Shown: positions 8,047 through 17,987, counted from the first letter of the stretch. The stretch is DNA of 50,457 nt from Saprospiraceae bacterium (GCA_026993525.1 JALWSS010000145.1:1-50457), one strand, 5' to 3'. The notes: generated from the letters alone by a model not told the origin. Made by a program: numbers and translations.

Positions 8047-10542
8047 ATGGAGGGTTTGGTCACGGAGCAAGCCCGGAATCCCCGTCCGAACCACTTCGCT
8101 TTGAGCGCAATTGCATTCAGCCTTTTGTTGGTCATTGGTTCGGGCTGTAACACCACCCGTTTTTTAGACAAAGAGAAAGGAGAAATGTTCCTGGTGGAAA
8201 ATGAGATCGTATTTGAACGGGCCGATGGCAAAGTAAAGAACAAATCCAACCTCGAATACGAACTCCTTCAGATAGCCCTCCAGAAACCAAACAAAAAATT
8301 TTTCGGGGTTCCGCGCCAATATTTTTACTACACCTCCACGGATACGCTTGACAAAACCCCCTTTGGCATGAGTGGAGAAAGGGTAAAAAAGCGCCTGCTC
8401 GCTGAAGAACCGGCAATTCTGGACACCTCACTGGTGGATCAGTCGGTTGATTTGATGCGGGCGCACCTTCAAAACAAAGGCTACTTTTTCGCAAACGTGT
8501 GGAAGGAAATAGTTGTCAACAAAAAGAAAACAAAAGCAAGGGTCAAATACCACGTGCAGCCCGACGGCAGGTTCACCATAGACTCTTTGTGGTATGTAAG
8601 CAAAGACACGGCGGTCAAAGAACTGCTCGACTCGGTCAAGCATTTGTCGGTGCTTCAGCCAGGCAGCCCAATTGACAAAAACCTGTACCAACAGGAAGTA
8701 TCGAGAATTACCACCTTTCTGCGGGATAACGGATATGCCTATTTCTATCCGCAATACATCTCCAATCTGCAAGGCAGAGACAGCAGCAACGCCCTTTTGA
8801 AAGCCGATGTTGAATTGGAAATCTTGTTGCCACCCGGAAAACAACGGCACCAGGTCTATCACATCGGAGACGTCTATATTGATCCTGATTTCGACCCTTT
8901 TGTCGGAAATGCGCATAAAAAAGATACCGTCATCAACGGCTTCCATTTTCTATTGGAAAAAAATGAACGCTTCAAGGTGAAACCCAGGACGATCCTCAGT
9001 TCCCTGTTTTTCGCCCCTGGAAACCTGTACCGGCAAAGTGAGATAGATAACTCCATCCGACAGTTAAGTGGCCTTGGGGTGTTCCGGCCTCCTTCATTCA
9101 GGTTTGAAGAAGATTCAATTGAAACGGGCAAGCTGAACTTTACCATCCTGCTGACACCCAACAAAAAATGGGAAATTGGTGCCGACTTCGACATCAGCAC
9201 TACCGAACGCAAAAACCTGGGTAGTTCGGACCTTTTGGGCCTTTCTTTCAGCCCTTCGCTGCGCAACAGGAATTTCCTGCGAGGCGCAGAGTTGTTTGCA
9301 TTCAACACAGACCTGGGAATCGAACTGGCCTTCCCCAGTGGGTCAAGGTCCTTGATCAACACCGTTGATTTCAGACTGCAAGCGGATCTTTATTTGCCAA
9401 GGCTGGCCAACTATCTGGGAATCTGGAATGGCCTGACCAAAAGCGGCATTTTGTCACAAAGGACCTGGCAGGATATGCGCCAAAAGGCCACCAGCCGGTT
9501 TTCCAGCAGTTACAACCTGCTCATCTTGCTGGACAATTACCGCCTCCAGTTTGCGAACATCTCTTATGGATACGACTACCCCAAGTCTTTGAAAAACAGG
9601 TATTTGATCAACCACATGGGCTTTGACCTGCTGGTGCCGGAAGTCACGCCCAACTCCCGTTTTGACACCTTGCTGCAGGGCCAGCCCCTTTTGAGGAACA
9701 GTTTCAGCCGCCAGTTTATCTCCGGAATAATCTTCAGGGATTTAACCTGGATACACACCTCAACTACCAACGCCAACACCAACCACTGGTATTTCCGTGG
9801 CACAGTGGACCTCTCAGGCCTGGAAGCCATGGCCGGCAATTCCCTGTATAAATTGGTTTCCAACAATGAGGCAGACCTCCGGTTTTTCGGGATAGACTTT
9901 TCACATTACATGAAACTGGAAGGAGACCTGCGCAGGAACTGGGTTTTCAGCCCAAATCGCTCACTGGTCGCAAGGGCCAATATTGGATTCGCCACGCCTT
10001 ACTATCAGTCATCCACTGTGCCTTATGTGAAACAGTTTTACGTTGGTGGCCCGTACAGCCTGCGCGGATGGTATGCAAGGTCGCTCGGCCCCGGCTTGTA
10101 CAAGGACCCCCTGACTGAAGATCGCTCCCAAAGAAACTTGTATTACCAGTCCGGCGACATCAAAATAGAGTTCAATCTGGAATACCGGTTTCTGCTCATG
10201 CGGCCTGCAAATCTGTTCAACCTCTACGGTGCCTTTTTTATTGACGCCGGAAATGTCTGGACGAGAAAAGAAGATGAAGGCAGGCCCGGCTCCCAATTTG
10301 CCCTGACCCGCCAGTTGCAGGACGGAGCCATTGTTCAGGACAATTTCCTTCGGGAAATGGCCATTGGCAGTGGATTTGGTACCCGCTGGGATTTCACCTA
10401 CTTCATCCTCCGACTCGACCTGGGAGTTCCACTCCGAAACAACTACCCCGACCCCGCCCGCTCCAATTCCTATTGGAACCAGGTAGCACAACTGGGCTTT
10501 AAGGATGTTATCTTCAACCTCGGCCTTGGTTATCCATTTTAG
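8047..10542 (+). CDS. tamL: Omp85 family outer-membrane lipoprotein (TamL/BamA-like)
   Basis: The protein has 831 aa from the start at 8047, which gives a signal peptide ending in the lipobox IGSGC (Cys34). An upstream ATG at 7945 would bury this signal behind 34 extra residues. POTRA-like domains occupy roughly 40-400 (for example QVYHIGDVYIDPDFDPF), followed by a surface-antigen/D15 beta-barrel. The barrel carries the conserved inward-loop motif GGPYSLRGW and ends in ...LGLGYPF with the terminal aromatic residue typical of the barrel. In Bacteroidota the TamA counterpart is a lipoprotein called TamL and works with TamB. No tamB is present in this window, so the assignment to TamL rather than another Omp85 paralogue is an inference. 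Confidence 0.8.
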   Translation: MEGLVTEQARNPRPNHFALSAIAFSLLLVIGSGCNTTRFLDKEKGEMFLVENEIVFERADGKVKNKSNLEYELLQIALQKPNKKFFGVPRQYFYYTSTDTLDKTPFGMSGERVKKRLLAEEPAILDTSLVDQSVDLMRAHLQNKGYFFANVWKEIVVNKKKTKARVKYHVQPDGRFTIDSLWYVSKDTAVKELLDSVKHLSVLQPGSPIDKNLYQQEVSRITTFLRDNGYAYFYPQYISNLQGRDSSNALLKADVELEILLPPGKQRHQVYHIGDVYIDPDFDPFVGNAHKKDTVINGFHFLLEKNERFKVKPRTILSSLFFAPGNLYRQSEIDNSIRQLSGLGVFRPPSFRFEEDSIETGKLNFTILLTPNKKWEIGADFDISTTERKNLGSSDLLGLSFSPSLRNRNFLRGAELFAFNTDLGIELAFPSGSRSLINTVDFRLQADLYLPRLANYLGIWNGLTKSGILSQRTWQDMRQKATSRFSSSYNLLILLDNYRLQFANISYGYDYPKSLKNRYLINHMGFDLLVPEVTPNSRFDTLLQGQPLLRNSFSRQFISGIIFRDLTWIHTSTTNANTNHWYFRGTVDLSGLEAMAGNSLYKLVSNNEADLRFFGIDFSHYMKLEGDLRRNWVFSPNRSLVARANIGFATPYYQSSTVPYVKQFYVGGPYSLRGWYARSLGPGLYKDPLTEDRSQRNLYYQSGDIKIEFNLEYRFLLMRPANLFNLYGAFFIDAGNVWTRKEDEGRPGSQFALTRQLQDGAIVQDNFLREMAIGSGFGTRWDFTYFILRLDLGVPLRNNYPDPARSNSYWNQVAQLGFKDVIFNLGLGYPF

Positions 10543-10838
10543 GGCTCCCTGCTGAATCCCCATTTGCGGTGGGAAGTTGGGAGGGGATTCGGGAGTCTCG
10601 GGATTGCCTCTCACCAAAACATTGGGTACACAGAGAAAAACCTCCGCGGGCTTTGTGGCCTCCGTGCGAGGCATCCAGGGGCTGAGAGAAGTTGATACCG
10701 AATCGGGTTCTGAACTAAAAACACCATTTTCCTTCGGTAAAAGGAATTTTTGCAATGCGCTCCTTTCAGGACTTTCATGATCGTTTATTGAAAAATTGTT
10801 CGAATCTTTAGCGCATCAATTCAGCGAACTGCCGCCCA
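10543..10838. other. Gene-free gap with repeat traces
   Basis: No coding sequence was seen. The gap holds CGGGAGTCTCGGGATTG (10581-10597), a GAGAGAAGTTGAT trace (10683-10695) like the core of the dispersed repeats, and a CACAGAG...TTTGTGGCCTCCGTG segment (10630-10668). That segment resembles the CACAGAG-rich intergenic repeats known from Bacteroidota and Planctomycetes. The promoter of the downstream transporter should lie in the last 100 bp, but no full consensus was found. Confidence 0.4.
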
Positions 10839-13226
10839 ATGAACAGATCAATACCACTTCGCAGGAAGTTTGGGACTGCACCGGTGTTTTTCACCGCGAT
10901 TTCCACCATTCTCGGGGCCATCATGTTCCTGCGGTTTGGCTTTGCCGTTGGGCAGGTGGGCTTTGCCGGAACCCTGCTTATCATACTCATCGGGCACGCA
11001 GTGACCATCCCCACGGCCATGGCCATTGCAGAAATTGCGACGAACCAAAAGGTGGAAGGTGGGGGTGAATACTTCATCATTTCCAGAAGCTTTGGCCTCG
11101 TCATCGGCTCCGCCATCGGCATAGCGCTTTACTTCTCACAGGCCATCAGTGTGGCTTTCTACATCATGGCTTTTTCGGAATCCTTTACACCACTTATCCA
11201 TTGGATGACAGAACACCTCAGCCTTCCGGGATGGCTTGTCCGGGTTTTGGAACAAAAGCAAACGGTGGGCATTCCGGCTCTGCTCGGTCTTACCTATATC
11301 ATGTTGACCAAAGGCGCCAACCTGGGCGTAAAGGCGCTTTACGTTGTTGTCGCAACCCTCGGCATATCGCTGGTGGCTTTTTTCGTCGGAAAAACAGAAT
11401 ACAATCAAAACAACACTTTCGATCCTTTTGCAAGTGTCAAAAATGTGCATCCCGATCGGATCAACAACACCAACGACATCGCCCGGCACCTGGTGCCCAC
11501 AGACGAATTGATCAGCAACAATCCGGATACCATCCGGCAAAGCCCTCCTGCCAGCAATCAAATGCAGGATTTTGGGTACTTGCTGCCAGTGGGTTTTTTC
11601 ACGGTCTTTTCCATCATCTTCCCGGCTTTCACCGGAATGACGGCAGGTGTGGGCCTGTCAGGAGACCTCAAAGACCCCGGCAAATCCATCCCTGTCGGAA
11701 CCCTGGCCGCGACGGTAAGCGGCATGATCATTTACATTTTCATTGCTTACAAATTGGCGGTGTCCGCTCCTCCGGAACAACTGGCTGACACTTCCAGACT
11801 GGTGATGGCCGATATCGCCTGGCAGGGCTGGTTGATCGTACCCCTCGGCCTTGCCGCCGCAACCATTTCATCGGCCCTGGGATCCATTATGGTAGCTCCC
11901 CGCACGCTTCAGGCCATTGCACGGGACCATATCTTCCCGATGCCCAAGGCCAACAGGTGGCTGGCAAAAGGCAAGGGGCGCAACGACGAGCCTTACAATG
12001 CCAGCATTTTCACCATTCTCATTGCCGGAGCCTTCATACTGGCAGGTGCCCTTGACAGCGTTGCACAGATCATCTCCATGTTTTTCATGGTCACATACGG
12101 GTCTTTGTGCCTCATTTCTTTTCTCAACCACTTTGCAGCTGATCCGTCGTACCGCCCCAGGTTCCGGTCGCGGTGGTTTCTCTCCTTGTTTGGGGCCGTC
12201 GCCTGTTTTGGCTTGATGTTTTTCATGAACTCGGCTTATGCCATTCTGGCCATTGCACTCATGGCAGGGCTTTACTACTTCATTTCGTATTACAACCCGG
12301 ACAAAAGATCAATTGCTGTAATCTTTCAGGGAGTCATTTTTCAAATAAGCCGTCAAATCCACGTCTTTCTGCAAAAGGCGAAGAAAGAAAAATCAAAAAG
12401 CTGGAGGCCATCGGCTGTGGCCATGTCTGAAGCCACCTTTGAACGGATGTGCCTGTTTGACCTTTTGCGATGGATTGCGCACAAATACGGCTTCGGCACT
12501 TACATACATCTGAACAAGGGATTTCTCTCCGCACAGGCCCATCAGCATGCAGAGCAGGCAAAACAACGGCTGATCAAAATGGCCGAGGTGAGCCACAGCA
12601 ACATCTATGTGGACACCATGGTGAGCCCTTCCTACACTTCCAGCATTGCATCAGTGATTCAGCTACCCGGAATTGCCGGCACAGAAAACAACCTCGTCTT
12701 GTTTGACTATGCCAGCTACAACCCTGACAATCTGGACGATATTCTTGACAATTACAACCTCATTCGATCGGTAAACTTTGATGTAGCAATTCTGGCCTGC
12801 AACGAAAAGGGGTATGGTCTTAAAAAAGAAATCCACATTTGGCTGACCTCTTCAGATTTTGAGAATGCAAACCTGATGATCCTGCTGTCCTACATCATAT
12901 TGGGCCATGATGACTGGCGTGAAGGTCAAATCAAAATATTTGCGCTTTATCCGGAATCAACCATTTCCGAAGAAAAGAAAAGATTGTATGGACTCATCAA
13001 GGCCGGACAATTGCCCATCTCGGTCCATAACATCCAGGTGCTTGAAAGGAAAGAAGACGAGTCCAAACGGCAGGTCATCAAACGATACTCTGAAGATGCA
13101 GACCTCGTCGTAGTCGGCTTTCGGGGTGAAGCTCTAAAGAAAAAAGGCGCTGAACTTTTTACCAGTTATCAAATCCCCTGCAACACGCTGTTTGTAAATG
13201 CCGCCAAGCCGAAAGATATCAAGTAG
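10839..13226 (+). CDS. SLC12/cation-chloride cotransporter-like APC permease
   Basis: The protein has 795 aa. The N-terminal half is a 12-helix APC-fold permease: FGTAPVFFTAISTILGAIMFLRFGF is the unwound first helix of SLC12/amino-acid permeases, and FPAFTGMTAGVGLSGDLKDP is the conserved helix-6 region. The region from about residue 500 is a cytosolic domain as in Na-K-Cl and K-Cl cotransporters. It ends with a USP-like stretch (DADLVVVGFRGEALKKKGAEL). The ions carried cannot be read from the sequence; members are annotated as Na-K-Cl cotransporter or amino-acid permease. The start is the first Met of the conserved region. Confidence 0.85.
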   Translation: MNRSIPLRRKFGTAPVFFTAISTILGAIMFLRFGFAVGQVGFAGTLLIILIGHAVTIPTAMAIAEIATNQKVEGGGEYFIISRSFGLVIGSAIGIALYFSQAISVAFYIMAFSESFTPLIHWMTEHLSLPGWLVRVLEQKQTVGIPALLGLTYIMLTKGANLGVKALYVVVATLGISLVAFFVGKTEYNQNNTFDPFASVKNVHPDRINNTNDIARHLVPTDELISNNPDTIRQSPPASNQMQDFGYLLPVGFFTVFSIIFPAFTGMTAGVGLSGDLKDPGKSIPVGTLAATVSGMIIYIFIAYKLAVSAPPEQLADTSRLVMADIAWQGWLIVPLGLAAATISSALGSIMVAPRTLQAIARDHIFPMPKANRWLAKGKGRNDEPYNASIFTILIAGAFILAGALDSVAQIISMFFMVTYGSLCLISFLNHFAADPSYRPRFRSRWFLSLFGAVACFGLMFFMNSAYAILAIALMAGLYYFISYYNPDKRSIAVIFQGVIFQISRQIHVFLQKAKKEKSKSWRPSAVAMSEATFERMCLFDLLRWIAHKYGFGTYIHLNKGFLSAQAHQHAEQAKQRLIKMAEVSHSNIYVDTMVSPSYTSSIASVIQLPGIAGTENNLVLFDYASYNPDNLDDILDNYNLIRSVNFDVAILACNEKGYGLKKEIHIWLTSSDFENANLMILLSYIILGHDDWREGQIKIFALYPESTISEEKKRLYGLIKAGQLPISVHNIQVLERKEDESKRQVIKRYSEDADLVVVGFRGEALKKKGAELFTSYQIPCNTLFVNAAKPKDIK

Positions 13227-13680
13227 GGGGTTTGGGAAGGTTTTTTGAAAGTTTTTTGAAGGTTTTTGGTCGCGAGCTTGCCTCGGGATTGGAAGGTTTC
13301 CTCCTCCCTCAATTCCTCAATTCCTGAGTGCACTGCAAAAAGTGGTATTTCCAATCAGGAAGGAAAGTTGATAAATAATTAAATATTTAACCATCTGGAG
13401 TACAATCAACGACGTATCCCAAGAACCTAAAAAACCCATTCAAAAACCCACAAAAACATGGTTTCCTTCAGAAATGGGGGTTTTTGCCCCGATAGCCATC
13501 GGGGGACTCATTCCTCAAATCCTCGATTCTTCAATTCCTCGATTCTTCAATTCCTCGATTCTTCAATTCCTCGATTCTTCAATTCCTCGATTCTTCAATT
13601 CCTCGATTCTTCAATTCCTCAATTCCTCGATTCCTCCCCCGATGCCGATTATTATCGGCACGGGAGTCAATTCCTCAATT
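13227..13680. repeat. Repeat-filled intergenic region
   Basis: No gene was seen. From left to right: a G/T-rich segment with three AAGGTTTTTT/AAAGTTTTTT units (13237-13266), a CTCGGGATTGGAAGG trace (13281-13295), CTCAATTC octamers, an AT-rich stretch with no feature, the perfect hairpin CCCCGAT-AGCC-ATCGGGG (13487-13504), a 16-bp tandem repeat (13521-13616), and a nested palindrome around TGCCGATTATTATCGGCA (13643-13660). Confidence 0.8.
13521..13616. repeat. 16-bp tandem repeat, six perfect copies
   Basis: The unit CCTCGATTCTTCAATT is repeated six times without change, followed by shortened versions (CCTCAATT, CCTCGATT) to 13632. Each unit is two related octamers (CCTCGATT and CTTCAATT), so the array probably grew from an octamer like GAGGAATT on the other strand. 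Two + strand frames stay open through it only because 16 is not a multiple of three and the unit lacks stops in those frames. It is not a gene. Confidence 0.9.
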
Positions 13681-14784
13681 TCACCACCTAATTTTATTCA
13701 GGTCCACGCAATTTCTGACGAGTTCAACGGCCCGTCGGGCTTTGCCCAATGTTTGAACATTGATTTTGACTTCCATGGTACTGATCTGTACAGCGGTTCC
13801 GTAAGTGTCAAGCGGTGTTGAAATGATCGGGATGTTGTTTTTAAAAACATAGTTGGCAAATTCAAAACCTTCATCGAGGCTGTCGAGCAAGACACCATCG
13901 CCGGTGAGTACAATACCAGCCAGTGGGTTGTCAATCCCTTCCCGCTCACTCAATTCGATGATTCTTCCCAAAGAATCATTCAACCTGTTGGCACTGGTTA
14001 CAAGGAGCAGCCCCTGGGTCTCGGAATTGAATTGATATTTTGGCAAGAGGGAAGCAGCTACGACCTCTTCGACGAGGTTGTTCAATCCGGCCGGATTGGC
14101 CAGCACCTTTCCCTGGATACGCCCCCGGATGGTGTCTAAAAGGGGATAGAGCAAAGTTTTGTCATAGGGAATCAGACCGAGCAATGGAATGTCCCATTCC
14201 CGGAGTTTCATGCCCACGTAATGCTCAACCTTGTCCACTTTTTCAGGCAACACCTTGTTGATGATAACGCCTGCCAGCTTAACGTTTTGCTCCCGGAACA
14301 AAGACAGGCAAAGGTTCAAGCGGTCAATGGTGTATCCTACCCCACCCTCCACGATAAGTATTACCGGAGCGTCCAGCATTTTGGCCACGTCGGCGTTTGA
14401 CAGGCCCACCACGGAACCTACACCCGGGTGGCCGGTTCCTTCATAGACCACCATTTCATATTCTGCCTCGAGGATTTGAGCTGCCGATTGTACATCTTCC
14501 CGGTAAGTATATTTTGACGGTTCATCGAGGAAAGCCTGTGTTGCACCGGGCCCCAGGATAACGGGGCTGTGCACTTTAGCCACCAAATCGAAGTGCATCA
14601 TGGTTGAAAAGAGCAGGGCGTCTTTGTCCACCTGAAGGTTTTTGAAATCAACGGCCCCCTGTCCAACGGGTTTGCAGTAGGCTACACGCTTGCCGGCTTC
14701 ACGGAATGCCTCAACAATTCCAAGGGTACAGGTGGTCTTTCCAACGTGCTGGTTTGATGCTGCTATGTATAGTTTCGTCGCCAT
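13681..14784 (-). CDS. BioD-like P-loop ATPase with DRTGG domain
   Basis: The protein has 367 aa. The start at MATKLYIAASNQHVGKTT (14784) sits 20 bp after a perfect promoter. The N-terminal 220 residues are a dethiobiotin-synthetase-like domain with the P-loop GKT (15-17), the VYEGTGHPGVGSV switch segment and the LAGVIINKV motif. The C-terminal part (about 230-345) is a DRTGG domain. This two-domain layout equals the N-terminal regulatory part of long phosphotransacetylases (COG0857), here without the catalytic Pta domain. It is therefore unlikely to be biotin synthase machinery; a sensory or regulatory role linked to acetyl-phosphate metabolism is possible but unproven. No biotin or pta genes lie nearby. 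Confidence 0.8.
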   Translation of the reverse strand: MATKLYIAASNQHVGKTTCTLGIVEAFREAGKRVAYCKPVGQGAVDFKNLQVDKDALLFSTMMHFDLVAKVHSPVILGPGATQAFLDEPSKYTYREDVQSAAQILEAEYEMVVYEGTGHPGVGSVVGLSNADVAKMLDAPVILIVEGGVGYTIDRLNLCLSLFREQNVKLAGVIINKVLPEKVDKVEHYVGMKLREWDIPLLGLIPYDKTLLYPLLDTIRGRIQGKVLANPAGLNNLVEEVVAASLLPKYQFNSETQGLLLVTSANRLNDSLGRIIELSEREGIDNPLAGIVLTGDGVLLDSLDEGFEFANYVFKNNIPIISTPLDTYGTAVQISTMEVKINVQTLGKARRAVELVRNCVDLNKIRW

Positions 14785-14803
14785 GTTTTGAATTTCAAAA
14801 GGC

Positions 14804-14831
14804 CAAATGTATTCAATAAGGATCAAAACAA
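14804..14831 (-). promoter_or_regulatory. Promoter of the BioD-like gene
   Basis: On the minus strand TTG (14831-14829), 17 nt, then TACATTTG (14811-14804): a full match to the Bacteroidota promoter consensus, 20 bp upstream of the start codon. Confidence 0.65.
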
Positions 14832-14852
14832 AAGAGGAGTGAGTGCCCTTGG

Positions 14853-14975
14853 TGGTTGAGAGAGGTTGATCCCGGGACAAGCCCGGGAGGTTGAGAGAAG
14901 TTGACCCCGGGGCAAACCCGGGAGGTTTAGAGAGGTTAGAGAGGTTTAGAGGGGTTTAGAAAGGTTTAGGGGATT
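14853..14975. repeat. Dispersed hairpin repeat with GAGAGGTT tail
   Basis: Two successive units of the form GTTGA-CCCGGG-n-CCCGGG-AGGTT occur at 14865-14892 and 14900-14926. Each pairs into a short GC hairpin and is followed by GAGAG runs, then a tail of AGAGAGGTTTAGAGG-like octamers. The same structure recurs at 25150-25307 and 39507-39622. Confidence 0.8.
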
Positions 14976-15061
14976 AACCAACTTCATTTACAGTAAACGC
15001 CGAGGTTAAATGACTTTATTCAGGTGACTCAGGACTTTGATCAGGATGAATTTGGGCAAAC

Positions 15062-15099
15062 AAAAAAGCTCATCCCATTGAAAAGCACCGGGATGAGCT
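15062..15099 (-). terminator. Terminator of the sulfur operon
   Basis: AGCTCATCCC (15067-15076) pairs exactly with GGGATGAGCT (15090-15099). On the minus strand the stem ends in a six-T run. It lies 20 bp beyond the stop codon of the molybdopterin enzyme, the last gene of the operon. Confidence 0.85.
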
Positions 15100-15119
15100 C
15101 TGTGTAAAAAAATGGCTTT

Positions 15120-17987
15120 CTATTCTTTGATGTAATAGGTTTCCTCGTCCGGTTTCAACGCCCTTTTCATCCACAAAGGTCTCCGCAGATTGTTGGGTCC
15201 GGGTGCAGGGCGGGCCATTTTCAGCCAGTTGCGGTACACTTCCATGCTTTTTTTGGTATCCACAAACACATCGCCGTAGTTGTCGCCGGGTTTTGCTTTC
15301 TCGAGCCTGACTTTCTGGTGCCAGCAGTGCATTCCGGAAATGGGGTCCGGATGCACGGGGAAAGTGATGTTCTGGTGTACACCACCGTCGCTCCAGAAGA
15401 TACGGGCGCTGTCCTTGTCATTGCTTTTAAAGGGCTTGATGCCGGCAATTTGCTTCATGCGCCAACCCCCTTTGCCATCACTCTCGATCTTCACGGTTGA
15501 GGTTCCCCAACGGTTGCCGCCGGGGTCTTGTGGACGGCGCCAGCGGCCCAGGTGGTGAGAACAAGCCACCACACCAGGTTTCATGCCTTCGGTAACCCAC
15601 ACCTTGTCAACGAAATAGCCGATTTCGGTATTTACCCGAAGGAGATCACCGGTTTTAACGCCGAGTTTTTCAGCATCACTGGTGTGCATCCAGATGGGGT
15701 TTCGCTGTGATATTTCATAGAGCCACTTTGCATTGGCGCTCCGGGAGTGGATAAGGGTGGGTAGCCTGAACGTTGGCACCAGGGGGAAATCTCCTTTTGA
15801 CCGATCCATGTTCTCTTCATGGATATGGCTTTTGATATAGGTAGGAATGGCGTATTCGGGCCATTTCCAATCAACCATTGTCTGGCTGTAGAATTCGTTT
15901 TTACCCGAAGGAGTAGGAAATCCTTCCACCAGCTTGCCGTGGTGAAGTACACCAATGGTTTTGCCGTTTTTCTTTACGGTACCGATCTCTTCGTCAATCT
16001 CGGCACCTTTCAGCAGTTCCTGGTCCTTTTCCCTGAGGTTCTTCTCATACGAGCCGATTTCTACATGAAAAGCGCCGTACTTGTGCATGTACTCCATCGG
16101 GGTAAGGCCTTCTTTTTCAGCAGCTTCGGGCAGGCCTTTTGTATTTTCAAAGATGTATTGGTAGTACTCGTCAATGGTAATTTTTTCGCCGGGCCGGTAA
16201 GGGGATTCAAAGTGTTTCCGAATCCCGAGCGAACCGTCCGGGTCAATCCGCCATGAAAGCTCGATCCAGAACTCGTCTTCTTCCCAGACTTCACCCGGAT
16301 TCACCTCGTAGGTGAAAGTGAAGTCCCTTCCGTCGCGTCTTGCTTTTTCCCGGAGTACAGGTTGCCGGAAGGCGATCCATACACCGGAGTGGGTGGCATA
16401 GCTGTTCAGGTCGTGGCGCTCACTGGCCAGCCCCATGGGCAGCACATAATCGGCAAAGTAGGCCGTTTCGTTCCAGGTGGGCGTCAATGCAGCGTGAAGG
16501 CCAAAGCACCTGGGGTCCTTGTAGGCCTCCATCCACATAAAGCCATCCGGATAGGTCCAGACCGGATTGAATACCCTGGAGAAATAAACATCCATGAAGC
16601 CCCTGCCTTCCTTCAGAAAATGTGGCAGCAGGAATGACATTTCGAAATAAGCCAATGGGTATTCCTTCGGGAAATGGAGTTCGTTCCAGAACTTTTGGGC
16701 TGGAGGTGTGTCAAAGAATTTGGGTTTGAACTTGTTCCAGGAGTTTGGTGAAGTACCACCCACCGTACCAACGGAGCCGGTAATGACATTCAGGAAATGC
16801 AGACAGCGGGCCACCGCCCAACCGCCCAGGTTTCCGGAACCGGCTGAGCGCCAGTTGTGGGTAGCCAGTTTTGTTCCGGCATCCGCAATCACCTTCGCCA
16901 CTTCTTCGATTTGGCTTGCAGGCACGCCGGTTTCCTTTTCGGCAAATTCGGGCGTGTATTCCGCATAGACCTCCACCAGGGTCTCGATGAATGCTTCGAA
17001 AGTGCATGGCCTGGAGGGGTACTCGGCCTTCATGTATTGCTGCCAGTTGGTCCATTGCTCCATGTACGCCCGGTTGTACCAACCATTCTTCAACAGTATC
17101 CTTGCAATGGCGAGCAACAAAGCCGCTTCCGTGCCCGGATAGGTAGGCATCCAGTAATCCGCCATACTGGCAGTGTTGGAAAGGCGGGGGTCCAAAACGA
17201 TCAATTTGGCGCCTTTCATTTTGCCCTCCATGATCCGTTGGGCGTGAGGATTGAAGTAGTGGCCACTTTCAAGGTGAGCCGAGATCAGCAGGATGGCTTT
17301 TGCGTTGGCATGATCGGGTGAGGGGCGGTCATGGCCATACCAGATGGCATAACCGAAGCGGGCGCCGGAAGAGCAAATGTTGGTGTGGCTGTTGTGGCCA
17401 TCCACTCCCCACGCCTGCAATACCCGGTTCATGTAGCCCTCATGGCCCGGGCGGCCAACATGGTAGGCTATTTCGTTGTTTCTGCCTTCCTGCAAAGCTT
17501 TGCGGATTCTGCCTGCAATGTCATCCAGCACCTCATCCCAACTCACCCGTTCCCATTTCCCTTCACCTCTTTCGCCGGTGCGTTTAAGCGGGTAAAGGAT
17601 CCGGTCGGGGTCGGTAATCTGATTGATGGTTGCAGGGCCCTTTGCGCAGTTGCGGCCGCGGGAGCCGGGGTGCCAGGGGTTCCCCTCAAACTTTCGCACC
17701 TCATTGGTCTCTTTGTCAATGTAGGCCAGCAAGCCACAAGCACTTTCGCAATTGAAACAAGTGGTGGGAACGATCGAGTAGCGCTTTTTCTGCTTTTTGG
17801 GCCAGGCTTTGGCCTCGTATTCCTCCCAATCGTCCCACTTGTCAGGCGGCGGGTAATTAGTCAGATCACCAGGTTCAGTAATTGGTGTCAGTGTGGAAGC
17901 GTACTCTTCTTCTTTGTGGAGGTTTGGAATCAAACCAATGCCCTCTGCAAGTTTTTCAACAAAAGACGGTTTGTGCTTGTAAGCCAT
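15120..17987 (-). CDS. Molybdopterin oxidoreductase catalytic subunit (SoeA/PSR-like)
   Basis: The protein has 955 aa and belongs to the DMSO-reductase superfamily. A [4Fe-4S] site is formed by Cys77, Cys80, Cys84 and Cys114 (CFNCESACG...CAKG). The bis-MGD fold follows, with the candidate Mo-ligand region NICSSGARFGYAIW (Cys205/Ser206). The C-terminal cofactor-binding domain includes RNPIWMHTSDAEKLGVKTGD. There is no Tat signal, so the enzyme should be cytoplasmic. This argues for a SoeA-type sulfite dehydrogenase over periplasmic polysulfide or thiosulfate reductases. It is the last gene of the operon behind sqr and the FeS-NrfD fusion. The size is close to that of SoeA proteins. The substrate is inferred, not shown; other sulfur oxyanions or arsenite-like substrates remain possible. 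Confidence 0.85.
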   Translation of the reverse strand: MAYKHKPSFVEKLAEGIGLIPNLHKEEEYASTLTPITEPGDLTNYPPPDKWDDWEEYEAKAWPKKQKKRYSIVPTTCFNCESACGLLAYIDKETNEVRKFEGNPWHPGSRGRNCAKGPATINQITDPDRILYPLKRTGERGEGKWERVSWDEVLDDIAGRIRKALQEGRNNEIAYHVGRPGHEGYMNRVLQAWGVDGHNSHTNICSSGARFGYAIWYGHDRPSPDHANAKAILLISAHLESGHYFNPHAQRIMEGKMKGAKLIVLDPRLSNTASMADYWMPTYPGTEAALLLAIARILLKNGWYNRAYMEQWTNWQQYMKAEYPSRPCTFEAFIETLVEVYAEYTPEFAEKETGVPASQIEEVAKVIADAGTKLATHNWRSAGSGNLGGWAVARCLHFLNVITGSVGTVGGTSPNSWNKFKPKFFDTPPAQKFWNELHFPKEYPLAYFEMSFLLPHFLKEGRGFMDVYFSRVFNPVWTYPDGFMWMEAYKDPRCFGLHAALTPTWNETAYFADYVLPMGLASERHDLNSYATHSGVWIAFRQPVLREKARRDGRDFTFTYEVNPGEVWEEDEFWIELSWRIDPDGSLGIRKHFESPYRPGEKITIDEYYQYIFENTKGLPEAAEKEGLTPMEYMHKYGAFHVEIGSYEKNLREKDQELLKGAEIDEEIGTVKKNGKTIGVLHHGKLVEGFPTPSGKNEFYSQTMVDWKWPEYAIPTYIKSHIHEENMDRSKGDFPLVPTFRLPTLIHSRSANAKWLYEISQRNPIWMHTSDAEKLGVKTGDLLRVNTEIGYFVDKVWVTEGMKPGVVACSHHLGRWRRPQDPGGNRWGTSTVKIESDGKGGWRMKQIAGIKPFKSNDKDSARIFWSDGGVHQNITFPVHPDPISGMHCWHQKVRLEKAKPGDNYGDVFVDTKKSMEVYRNWLKMARPAPGPNNLRRPLWMKRALKPDEETYYIKE

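Noticed and set aside
13521-13616. CRISPR array
   Set aside because: The 16-bp units are directly contiguous, with no spacers and no cas genes.
13458-13821. Open frames through the 16-bp tandem repeat giving NSSILQFLDSSIPRFF-like repeats
   Set aside because: They exist only because the repeat lacks stops. They have no start context and overlap the 3' end of the BioD-like gene on the other strand.
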